NCBI GenBank assembly: GCA_947652805.1
Contig: CANTEM010000074.1
Location: forward strand, 1-5,707
Source: an uncultured Clostridia bacterium
GTDB taxonomy: Bacteria; Bacillota; Clostridia; Oscillospirales; CAG-272
Length of the DNA: 5,707 nucleotides
Direction: 5' to 3'
Below, piece by piece: positions 1 through 5,707 of this stretch (position 1 is its first letter; every line of letters begins with the position of its first letter). A model generated the notes under the pieces. It did not search any database. It was not told the DNA's origin and saw only the letters and a list, made by a program, of their open reading frames with translations. A program made the translations under genes and the position numbers.

Positions 1-891
1 GTTCATCATACCCGCAAGTTAGAGTCCGAGGACAGCTTCGATATGATTTCCGGCTGGACGGGAACTGTACAGGAAATGGAAATGCAGCTATTCGATAGAG
101 CTACCCCCAACGATACGATGCTCATAAGCTCGCTCATCCTTTGTACAGACGAAGCATCCGCGCAAAGCACAGCGCAGGAACGGGAACGGATTGCAAACAA
201 AGAAACTGCTCCTGCTATTACAAATCTCTTCAACAGTGATGCCACAACAAGCGCGCTTCAATCTGAAATCACGTATCTGCGCGGTGATGTAGACAATGAC
301 GGCTATGTTTCCGCTATGGATGCATTTGAGCTTGTTAAATATATCGCGGATGTGGATTCCAGCTATGCGAACAAATGGCGTTTGGACTTGAATCAGGATG
401 GCGACATTCTTGCTGAGGATTCGCTCTATATGAGACAGATTCTCGCCGATATCCGGGAGGCAGATCCCATATCCCTCAAAACTGCCGACATTTCCTTTGA
501 AGCAGCACAGGATGCAGCAAAAATAGATACGCTGGCAGAAGATGCAGCGGTTACAATAGATGTATCCGGTTTGAACTGCTCTGCAGATGTGTATAAATAT
601 TTGACACTTTGCCTGAAATCTACAAGTGCACAGCCCTTCACAGCCACTGTTACCATTACAACAGATACCGGCAGCAGCAGTGCAGATATCACCTTTGCAG
701 GCGATACTATGTTTGAAGCTGCAAGCTGTGGATTCGCTGATATCAGCGGTACCGTACAGTCCATGTACATCACATTCCGCACGCCGGCAGATGATTGTAT
801 CTATTTCGACTCCTATGTATTTACCGCATCTGCTGCCGCAGCACAAAATGCAGAAATTGTACGCGTTGGCGCTGCAAATCTCTTGAGTTAA
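1..891 (+). CDS. Dockerin type I domain protein, 5'-truncated, with a beta-rich module on each side of the dockerin
   Basis: The frame is open from the first base, so the true start is upstream; 296 codons are visible, ending in TAA. Visible residues 95-151 form a dockerin of two calcium-binding repeats. Loop 1 is DVDNDGYVSAMD (Asp96, 98, 100, 107) and loop 2 is DLNQDGDILAED (Asp129, Asn131, Asp133, Asp140), each followed by a helix (FELVKYIAD and SLYMRQILAD). In known systems dockerins plug enzymes or structural proteins into cohesin-bearing scaffoldins outside the cell. Residues about 182-277 look like a beta-sandwich, possibly carbohydrate-binding-like, ending GTVQSMYITF...DCIYFDSYVFTAS. 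Visible residues 20-48 (GTVQEMEMQLF...LISSLILCT) resemble that ending, so the dockerin may sit between two copies of one module. No catalytic domain is visible; one may lie upstream. No sortase motif or membrane anchor is seen at the C-terminus. The dockerin call is firm; the flanking module family is not identified. Confidence 0.93.
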   Translation, partial: VHHTRKLESEDSFDMISGWTGTVQEMEMQLFDRATPNDTMLISSLILCTDEASAQSTAQERERIANKETAPAITNLFNSDATTSALQSEITYLRGDVDNDGYVSAMDAFELVKYIADVDSSYANKWRLDLNQDGDILAEDSLYMRQILADIREADPISLKTADISFEAAQDAAKIDTLAEDAAVTIDVSGLNCSADVYKYLTLCLKSTSAQPFTATVTITTDTGSSSADITFAGDTMFEAASCGFADISGTVQSMYITFRTPADDCIYFDSYVFTASAAAAQNAEIVRVGAANLLS

Positions 892-925
892 TTCAGCCAC
901 TCTCACAATCTTATATCCCCCTTGC

Positions 926-968
926 AAGCAAACAGGACGCTTTTTATAAGCGTCCTGTTTGCTTTTTT
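926..968 (+). terminator. Intrinsic terminator of the dockerin gene
   Basis: A perfect 17-bp stem (926-942 with 948-964, core ACAGGACGC/GCGTCCTGT) has a 5-nt loop TTTAT and runs into six T residues (963-968). It lies 35 bp after the dockerin stop and 15 bp before the stop of the convergent symporter gene. Read from the minus strand, the stem is followed by GCAAGGGGG rather than a T-tract, so it should act mainly on plus-strand transcripts. Confidence 0.93.
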
Positions 969-979
969 ATTCTCCCCTA

Positions 980-2281
980 CTACTTCTTATCCCTTATAAA
1001 AACACCTTCCCGTTTTGCACACCACAGCAAACAGCCAACATTCAGCGCTGTCATTAGGGACACAATCAGATCTGCCGTCTGCCACATCAATCCCTCCGAT
1101 ATAACCGTTCCAAAAATACTTGCCGCCGCGCACAAAACCAGATACAGCCGCTGAGGTGCTTTTCTCTGGGTAAAATATCCGATCGCTACTGTGCCGTACT
1201 GTGTCTGACAAATGACCGTAGCAAACGCAAACAAAATTACGGAAATTCCTATAAACGTCCCTGCGCCCCTCCCGGCAAGGGCGGTATATGCATATACCGT
1301 CAGCGGAATCCCGTCCATTCCCTGCTCTACACCGTCCGATAAAAGAATCACCAAAGCGGTCATGGTGCAAAGGACAATTGTATCGGCAAACACTTCAAAA
1401 ATTCCAAAGCATCCCTGATGATGCGCGCTTTTCGTGTTTGCCGCCGCATGTGCTGTAGGCGACGTGCCACATCCCGCCTCATTGGAAAATATCCCCCGGG
1501 TCACACCGAAGCGGATCGCCCGATTCACCGCAAACCCAGCGGCTCCCCCTGCCGCCGCCCGCACCGACAGCCCGGAGGAAACAATATTCTGTAAAACACC
1601 CGGAATCCGATTTCCGCACCGCACCAGAATCACAATGGAAATCAGCATATATGCCCCGGATAAAAACGGAATAAGCCCCATGGTCACTTCCGAAACCCGT
1701 CCTGCACCGCCGCATGCAATCACGAAAGACAGCGCCGCAATGATCCCGCCTAAAATCAGGGGCGGCATCCAGGGAAACACAGACGCAGCTGCATGCATCT
1801 GTACAATATTCCCCGTTAAAAGAGAATTTGCCATGCACAGCACAGCAAAGCCGCCCCCTGCCGCCGCACCCAGTGCAGGCAGCCGCTTTCCGAATATATC
1901 CTTTATATAATACATAGCGCCTCCGAAAAATCCATCTGCACCCCTGCGGCGATGCTCTACCGCAAGACGTACCTCCGCATATTTCACACTCATCGCACAT
2001 AGGGCGCTAATCCACATCCACAGGATTGCCCCCGGTCCTCCTGCAACAATGGCTGTCGCCACACCCGCCATATTTCCTACGCCCAGCGTTCCTGCAAGCG
2101 CTTGACTTAATGCACGCACAGGCGACACCCCGCCGCCTTTATGTGCGTCTGCAAGCGTTCTGCAAAAGCGAATCGGATGCAATATGTAAAAAAGACGCAG
2201 TCGGATTGCAAACCATATCCCCGCGCCCATGAGCAGCATAGGCATCAGTATTCCTGAAAGAAACCCATTGATCGATTCCAT
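980..2281 (-). CDS. Alanine/glycine:cation symporter family protein (AGCS)
   Basis: This 433-residue polytopic membrane protein belongs to the AGCS (AlsT/DagA-like) family, which imports alanine or glycine with Na+ or H+. Family hallmarks are GTLGVGNMAGVATA (64-77), followed by GGPGAILWMWISA (81-93) and a KYAEVRLAVEHR segment (100-111) that matches the family's 'K-x-x-E-x-x-L-A' block. A second hallmark is RGIFSNEAGCGTSPTAHAAA (262-281) with HHQG just after. There are several hydrophobic membrane spans, and the end TADLIVSLMTALN matches the usual C-terminal helix. The length is slightly short for the family but all core blocks are present. The ATG start has a GGGGGAGAG-type ribosome binding site (plus-strand 2285-2293) about 5 nt away. 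The gene is transcribed divergently from groES and convergently to the dockerin gene. I see no convincing -10/-35 for it. An orphan CIRCE half-site lies 106 bp upstream. Which amino acid and which cation it carries cannot be read from the sequence. Confidence 0.95.
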   Translation of the reverse strand: MESINGFLSGILMPMLLMGAGIWFAIRLRLFYILHPIRFCRTLADAHKGGGVSPVRALSQALAGTLGVGNMAGVATAIVAGGPGAILWMWISALCAMSVKYAEVRLAVEHRRRGADGFFGGAMYYIKDIFGKRLPALGAAAGGGFAVLCMANSLLTGNIVQMHAAASVFPWMPPLILGGIIAALSFVIACGGAGRVSEVTMGLIPFLSGAYMLISIVILVRCGNRIPGVLQNIVSSGLSVRAAAGGAAGFAVNRAIRFGVTRGIFSNEAGCGTSPTAHAAANTKSAHHQGCFGIFEVFADTIVLCTMTALVILLSDGVEQGMDGIPLTVYAYTALAGRGAGTFIGISVILFAFATVICQTQYGTVAIGYFTQRKAPQRLYLVLCAAASIFGTVISEGLMWQTADLIVSLMTALNVGCLLWCAKREGVFIRDKK

Positions 2282-2386
2282 ATACTCTCCCCCACAAGTT
2301 GTCTTACTTATGCATATTCAATTCTGCGCCCTATCATGCCCGGTTTTCATTCCTCAGCAGGAAATCCGATTTTTCCACTGAAATAT

Positions 2387-2413
2387 TTAGCACTCGATTC
2401 CCTGCGATGAAAA
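2387..2413. promoter_or_regulatory. Candidate degenerate second CIRCE site (one perfect half)
   Basis: Positions 2387-2395 read TTAGCACTC, a 9/9 match to the left arm of the CIRCE consensus (TTAGCACTC-N9-GAGTGCTAA). After a 9-nt spacer, the position of the right arm (2405-2413) reads CGATGAAAA, which matches only 4 of 9. It lies 106 bp upstream of the symporter start and about 60 bp upstream of the groES -35. It could be a decayed or weak HrcA site, or chance. Confidence 0.4.
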
Positions 2414-2432
2414 ATTTATTTGTTAAATAAAT
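2414..2432. repeat. Perfect AT-rich inverted repeat, 8-3-8
   Basis: ATTTATTT (2414-2421) and AAATAAAT (2425-2432) are exact reverse complements separated by GTT. The repeat lies in the divergent promoter region, ending 20 bp before the groES -35. It could be a dimeric regulator site, an AT-rich upstream promoter element, or simple compositional chance. No regulator is recognised for it. Confidence 0.5.
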
Positions 2433-2452
2433 GTAAAGATTCCATATTCCTC

Positions 2453-2480
2453 TTGATTTTTTCTCCGCGTATGATATAAT
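2453..2480 (+). promoter_or_regulatory. Sigma-A type promoter of groESL with extended -10
   Basis: The -35 is TTGATT (2453-2458) and the -10 is a perfect TATAAT (2475-2480), with a 16-bp spacer. A TG one base before the -10 (2472-2473) makes an extended -10. Transcription should start near 2487, which places the CIRCE operator at the very beginning of the transcript, the usual arrangement for HrcA repression. Confidence 0.85.
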
Positions 2481-2492
2481 GATACACATAGT

Positions 2493-2519
2493 TTAGCACT
2501 TAAACCAATCGAGTGCTAA
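2493..2519. promoter_or_regulatory. CIRCE operator (HrcA binding site) of groESL
   Basis: TTAGCACTT (2493-2501), a 9-nt spacer and GAGTGCTAA (2511-2519) match the CIRCE consensus at 17 of 18 arm positions; the only deviation is T instead of C at the last base of the left arm. One more T/A pair (2492/2520) extends the palindrome outward. It lies just downstream of the predicted start site and 39 bp before the groES start. In Firmicutes HrcA binds this element and represses class I heat-shock genes; HrcA folding depends on GroEL, giving feedback control. hrcA itself is not in this window. Confidence 0.96.
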
Positions 2520-2558
2520 ACCGACTTGAAAAATACACTCTAACAGGAGGCAAATATT

Positions 2559-2843
2559 ATGACACTGAAACCCCTTGCAGACCGCGTAATCGTAAAAGCG
2601 GTTGAAGCAGAAGAAACAACAAAAACCGGCATCATTCTTCCCGGAACTGCCCAGGAAAAGCCCCAGATTGCCGAAGTAATCGCAGTCGGCCCCGGCGGCA
2701 TGGTTGACGGCAAAGAAGTCATCATGACCGTAAAGGTTGGCGACAAGGTAATCACAGGCAAATATTCCGGCACTGAGGTAAAATGTGACGGCACCGAATA
2801 CAACATCGTTCGTCAGAGTGATATTCTGGCAATCGTTGAGTAA
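2559..2843 (+). CDS. groES: Co-chaperonin GroES (Hsp10)
   Basis: This 94-residue protein has the normal GroES length. It forms the heptameric lid that caps the GroEL ring and encloses substrate for folding in the cytoplasm. The N-terminus LKPLADRVIVK is the family signature. The mobile loop (about 16-35) carries the hydrophobic tripeptide Ile25-Ile26-Leu27 after Gly24, which docks on the GroEL apical domain. GPGG (44-47) begins the roof-loop region, and the C-terminal half (VGDKVITGKYSGTEVK..., ending DILAIVE) is typical. AGGAGG (2545-2550) lies 8 nt before the ATG, supporting this start. It is the first gene of the CIRCE-controlled operon; tandem TAA TAA stops precede groEL. Confidence 0.98.
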   Translation: MTLKPLADRVIVKAVEAEETTKTGIILPGTAQEKPQIAEVIAVGPGGMVDGKEVIMTVKVGDKVITGKYSGTEVKCDGTEYNIVRQSDILAIVE

Positions 2844-2862
2844 TAACAGGAGGATTTGAGAA

Positions 2863-4488
2863 ATGGCTAAAGATCTTTTGTACGGAGCAGACGCAAGAAA
2901 CGCACTGATCGCAGGTGTAGATAAGCTTGCAAACACAGTAAAAATCACTATGGGTCCTAAGGGCCGCAACGTGGTTTTGGATAAAAAATTTGGCGCACCC
3001 CTGATCACCAATGACGGTGTTACCATCGCAAAGGAAATCGAACTGGAAGAAGCTGCTGAAAACATGGGCGCACAGCTGGTTCGGGAAGTTGCAACCAAGA
3101 CAAACGACGCAGCAGGCGACGGTACTACTACTGCTACACTGCTTGCACAGGCGTTCATCCACGAAGGCATGAAAAACGTTGCAGCAGGTGCAAACCCCAT
3201 GGTAATCCGTAAGGGTATTCAGAAGGCTGTTGACAAAGCAGTTGACGCACTGACCCAAAACGCACAGAAGGTAAACGGTTCTTCCGATATCGCCAGAGTC
3301 GGCACCGTTTCTTCCGGCGATGAAGTAATCGGTACACTGATTGCCGACGCTATGGAAAAGGTTACAGCAGACGGCGTAATCACTGTAGAGGAATCCAAGT
3401 CTGCCGAAACATACTGTGAAGTTGTAGAAGGTATGCAGTTTGACCGTGGCTACCTGTCTCCCTACATGGCTACCGATACAGACAAAATGGAAGCCGTTAT
3501 TGATGACGCGCTGATCCTGATTACTGATAAAAAAATCTCCAACGTGCAGGAAATCCTGCCCCTGCTGGAACAGATCGTGCAGAGCGGCAAGAAGCTGCTG
3601 ATCGTTGCAGAGGATGTGGAAGGCGAAGCGCTGACTACCCTCGTACTCAACAAGCTCCGCGGTACTTTTGTATGCGTTGCAGTAAAGGCTCCCGGATTCG
3701 GCGATCGCCGCAAGGAAATGCTCCAGGATATCGCAATTCTTACCGGCGGTCAGGTAATCTCCGGCGAGCTGGGTCTGGAACTGAAGGACGCTACGATTGA
3801 TCAGTGCGGCCGTGCAAGACAGGTTAAGGTAAACAAGGACAACACCATCATCGTTGACGGTGCAGGCAGCGCAGATGAGATCAAGTCCAGAATCACCCAG
3901 ATCAAGAGCGCCATTGAAACAACCACCTCTGATTTCGACCGTGAAAAGCTTCAGGAGCGTCTTGCAAAACTTGCAGGCGGTGTAGCTGTAATCAAGGTTG
4001 GTGCTGCTACTGAAACAGAAATGAAAGAAAAGAAACTGCGCATTGAGGACGCACTGAACGCAACCCGTGCGGCAGTGGAGGAAGGCATCGTTGCAGGCGG
4101 CGGTACAGCTTACTTGAACGTAATCTCCGATGTTGCAAAGCTTCTCCAGACTGTAGAAGGCGATGAAAAAACAGGCGTACAGATCGTTGTAAAGGCACTG
4201 GAAGCTCCTGTTCGCCAGATTTCTGAAAACGCCGGATTTGAAGGCTCTGTCGTTGTAGAAAAGATCATGAACGCAGACAAGAAGGGCTACGGATTCGATG
4301 CATACAGCGAGACCTACTGCGATATGATCGAAGCAGGCATCGTTGACCCTGCTAAGGTTACACGGAGTGCATTACAGAATGCAGCATCTGTTGCAGCGAC
4401 TGTTCTGACTACAGAAGCACTGGTAGTAAACCAGCCTGAGCCGGAAGCACCTGCTGCTCCTGCCGGCGGCATGGGCGGTATGTATTGA
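2863..4488 (+). CDS. groEL: Chaperonin GroEL (Hsp60)
   Basis: This 541-residue protein is full length and co-linear with the family. It forms the tetradecameric ATP-driven folding chamber that works with GroES. The equatorial nucleotide site is visible as MGPKGRNVVLD (30-40), ITNDGVTIAKE (48-58) and GDGTTTATLL (85-94), where Asp86 matches E. coli Asp87. Asp396 in IEDALNATR matches the catalytic Asp398 of E. coli. The chaperonin signature AAVEEGIVAGGG spans 403-414. The apical domain holds the substrate and GroES-binding helices around 230-268. The C-terminus ends in a short GGMGGMY tail, one GGM repeat pair where E. coli has about four. AGGAGG (2848-2853) lies 9 nt before the ATG, and the gap from groES is 19 bp, so the two are co-transcribed from the promoter upstream of groES. 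No internal promoter is evident. Confidence 0.99.
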   Translation: MAKDLLYGADARNALIAGVDKLANTVKITMGPKGRNVVLDKKFGAPLITNDGVTIAKEIELEEAAENMGAQLVREVATKTNDAAGDGTTTATLLAQAFIHEGMKNVAAGANPMVIRKGIQKAVDKAVDALTQNAQKVNGSSDIARVGTVSSGDEVIGTLIADAMEKVTADGVITVEESKSAETYCEVVEGMQFDRGYLSPYMATDTDKMEAVIDDALILITDKKISNVQEILPLLEQIVQSGKKLLIVAEDVEGEALTTLVLNKLRGTFVCVAVKAPGFGDRRKEMLQDIAILTGGQVISGELGLELKDATIDQCGRARQVKVNKDNTIIVDGAGSADEIKSRITQIKSAIETTTSDFDREKLQERLAKLAGGVAVIKVGAATETEMKEKKLRIEDALNATRAAVEEGIVAGGGTAYLNVISDVAKLLQTVEGDEKTGVQIVVKALEAPVRQISENAGFEGSVVVEKIMNADKKGYGFDAYSETYCDMIEAGIVDPAKVTRSALQNAASVAATVLTTEALVVNQPEPEAPAAPAGGMGGMY

Positions 4489-4506
4489 TAAAATAGGAAC
4501 GTATAC

Positions 4507-4540
4507 AAAAAGGCTGTGCTCAACGAGCACAGCCTTTTTT
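4507..4540 (+). terminator. Intrinsic terminator of groESL
   Basis: A perfect stem (4507-4521 with 4525-4539, GC-rich core GGCTGTGCTC/GAGCACAGCC) has a 3-nt loop AAC and a T-run at 4535-4540. It lies 18 bp after the groEL stop. The A-run on its left side would give a T-tract on the minus strand too, so it could also stop transcription arriving from the convergent lipoprotein gene. Confidence 0.93.
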
Positions 4541-4599
4541 GACGGAATCTAAGGCTCCCGCCACACGGCTCCATAGGAGGCTGTCGCATAGTTTCACAC

Positions 4600-4830
4600 A
4601 AACGAAAATGCCCCCTTGTGAGAAATCACCGCGTACCTCCAACCAATTAAAAAAGGCCCCCTTGTGCAAAGGGGGCTGGCTCCGCGTAGCGGAGACTGGG
4701 GGATTGTTACCTATCATTTTGAATAACCTGCAAATCGACAGTTTGACAACCCCTCCGTCACAGCTTTCGCTGCGACACTCTCCCAGGAGTTCGCGAAGCG
4801 AATCTCCAGCACAAGGGAGGCTTTTCGTTT
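4600..4830. repeat. MITE-like palindromic intergenic repeat with nested inverted termini
   Basis: The ends 4600-4620 and 4810-4830 are inverted repeats matching at 18 of 21 positions; both begin AAACGAAAA when read inward and end CCCTTGTG. A second left-end copy at 4651-4667 matches the inverse of 4809-4825 at 15 of 17. Local hairpins lie inside: 4656-4676 (8 bp, loop GTGCA), 4680-4694 (CTCCGC/GCGGAG, loop GTA), 4757-4776 (8 bp, one mismatch) and 4786-4807 (9 bp, one bulge). GGGGGATTGTTA on the left is echoed in inverse near 4748-4757 (AACCCCTCC). There is no transposase and no credible gene. From memory, similar CCCCCTTGTG...GGGGG repeats occur in gut Clostridia; I could not check this. It would be a non-autonomous mobile or structured RNA-like element; no target-site duplication was identified. 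Confidence 0.7.
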
Positions 4831-4856
4831 AGTGGAGCCTCCCTTGAAGCCTTTTT
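4812..4856 (+). terminator. Terminator-like hairpin at the right edge of the repeat
   Basis: CAAGGGAGGCT (4812-4822) pairs perfectly with AGCCTCCCTTG (4836-4846) across a 13-nt loop, and five T residues follow at 4852-4856 after AAGCC. It overlaps the right terminus of the intergenic repeat, so it may be a by-product of two repeat ends facing each other. The loop is long and the T-run is 5 nt away from the stem, so termination activity is uncertain. The minus strand has no T-tract after it. Confidence 0.4.
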
Positions 4857-4866
4857 CATTCGATCC

Positions 4867-5679
4867 TCACATATCACCCATCTTTGACAGCATCAGATCT
4901 CCGCTTACTGTATCAAAGCCGAATTTGGCAGTGCCTTCACCCACTTTATATACATCGCCTTCCGCCGGTTCTCCCTCAAAATCACTCATTAGGGTTCCCG
5001 ATACAGAATCATAATCGCATACAAATGCACTGTTCCCGGGCAGTGTAATCCGAAAAGCCCCGGACACGCTGTTCCCTTCAAAGGTGTTGGGACATTCTGC
5101 GCAAATCGCTGTAAGCGTTCCGCTGACCAAATCTGTTTCTATCTTTTGAAATATTCCGGACAGCGCAACATCTCCCGAGGTTGTATCCACAGATATCTGC
5201 TCCGCCCTGCCGTCTACTGTAATTCCACCAGACACCGTATCAATATCCAGTTCTTCTGTTTGTATGTCATGAATAAACACTGCTGCGGACACAGTATCTA
5301 TAGAAAATTCTGTAATTTGATCCGCATATGCCGCCGGCACCAATATTTCCAAATCCTTCGGCTCCAGCTTAGACAAGCGAAATCCATAGCTTTTGCAAAA
5401 CCGTATCTTTAAAGTATCCCCGTCCAGATAATAGTGTAATAAATTTTCATTGCTTGGATACGGGCTGTCATCTGAAAACCGCAGCATATCTCCGTCATAT
5501 ACTTTCACCGTCACATTGCCGCTGATCCAGTCGATATCTATTTTCCGCACCGCCCCAGGATCCACTTCACTGTTTCCCGCCGTGTATAGCTGCGCATCAT
5601 CATATTCATACCCCATACCGCAGCCTGTAAATCCCAAGCATAACAGGCAAATCACGGTGAAACAAATCATTTTTTTCAT
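4867..5679 (-). CDS. Predicted lipoprotein with DUF4097-type (putative adhesin) repeat domain
   Basis: This 270-residue protein begins with a lipoprotein signal: MKK, a hydrophobic core (4-17) and LGFTGC, with Cys20 as the likely lipidated residue. It is therefore expected on the outer face of the membrane. From about residue 45 onward it resembles the DUF4097/YvlB-like family: short beta strands separated by a recurring D-x-V-S-G turn. Copies are at 128 (DTVSA), 147 (DTVSG), 165 (DTTSG), 183 (DLVSG), 203 (NSVSG), 224 (DSVSG) and 256 (DTVSG), spaced mostly 18-21 residues, as expected for a beta-solenoid rung. The end (GEGTAKFGFDTVSGDLML) is typical of the family. The molecular role is unknown; family members often accompany envelope-stress or PspC-like genes, but none is visible here. 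AAAGGAGG (plus-strand 5687-5694) lies 7 nt before the ATG, fixing the start. Its promoter is mostly outside the window, and no clear terminator of its own is seen. Confidence 0.85.
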   Translation of the reverse strand: MKKMICFTVICLLCLGFTGCGMGYEYDDAQLYTAGNSEVDPGAVRKIDIDWISGNVTVKVYDGDMLRFSDDSPYPSNENLLHYYLDGDTLKIRFCKSYGFRLSKLEPKDLEILVPAAYADQITEFSIDTVSAAVFIHDIQTEELDIDTVSGGITVDGRAEQISVDTTSGDVALSGIFQKIETDLVSGTLTAICAECPNTFEGNSVSGAFRITLPGNSAFVCDYDSVSGTLMSDFEGEPAEGDVYKVGEGTAKFGFDTVSGDLMLSKMGDM

Positions 5680-5707
5680 AGGATGTCCTCCTTTATGCGT
5701 ATCGCTT

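Noticed and set aside
88..927. A 279-codon open frame on the minus strand, antisense to the dockerin gene
   Set aside because: Its translation is cysteine-rich with no recognisable domain, while the plus strand carries an unmistakable dockerin in frame and a matching terminator. It is a shadow frame.
2294..2400. Promoter for the symporter gene on the minus strand
   Set aside because: No pair of -35 and -10 hexamers with acceptable match and spacing could be found by eye, so none is annotated.
2420..2448. Possible second groES promoter (TTGTTA, 17 bp, CATATT)
   Set aside because: The -10 matches only 4 of 6 positions, and the downstream promoter at 2453-2480 with a perfect extended -10 and properly placed CIRCE is far better.
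2493..3258. Long minus-strand open frames (235 and 168 codons) opposite groES and the start of groEL
   Set aside because: They overlap the well-defined chaperonin genes and their promoter, show no family features, and are the usual antisense frames of highly expressed genes with biased codon use.
4520..4832. Short open frames on both strands (65 and 97 codons) in the groEL-lipoprotein gap
   Set aside because: They run through the terminator and the palindromic repeat, have no ribosome binding site of note, and read as translated repeat sequence.
1..5707. CRISPR array, tRNA, rRNA or riboswitch
   Set aside because: No regularly spaced direct repeats, cloverleaf or recognisable aptamer core was seen on either strand.

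Overview
The window looks like a chromosomal segment of a Gram-positive Firmicute, most likely a gut- or rumen-type member of the Oscillospiraceae/Ruminococcaceae. The clues are a secreted dockerin protein of cellulosome type, a groESL operon under a CIRCE operator (the HrcA-type control common in Firmicutes), strong AGGAGG ribosome binding sites, a lipoprotein with a DUF4097-type repeat domain, and a palindromic intergenic repeat of a kind I recall from gut Clostridia. The family-level assignment is inference; the species cannot be read from this sequence.

Layout. 1-891 (+) is the 3' part of a dockerin-containing gene whose start lies before the window. It ends in a strong intrinsic terminator (926-968). 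Convergent to it, 980-2281 (-) encodes an AGCS-family alanine/glycine:cation symporter. The 277-bp divergent intergenic region (2282-2558) carries an extended -10 promoter and a CIRCE operator for groES. It also holds an orphan perfect CIRCE half-site and a perfect AT-rich palindrome. groES (2559-2843) and groEL (2863-4488) follow 19 bp apart, closed by a terminator at 4507-4540. A 378-bp gene-free stretch (4489-4866) then contains a MITE-like nest of inverted repeats and hairpins. The last gene, 4867-5679 (-), is convergent to groEL and encodes a lipoprotein with repeated D-x-V-S-G motifs.

How the genes relate. Only groES and groEL form an evident functional unit: chaperonin and co-chaperonin in one heat-inducible operon. 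The dockerin protein, the symporter and the lipoprotein are separate transcription units with no clear pathway link to each other. I see no strong evidence for a wholly new system. The best leads are the duplicated module flanking the dockerin, the extra CIRCE half-site shared with the divergent symporter gene, and the composite repeat downstream of groEL.
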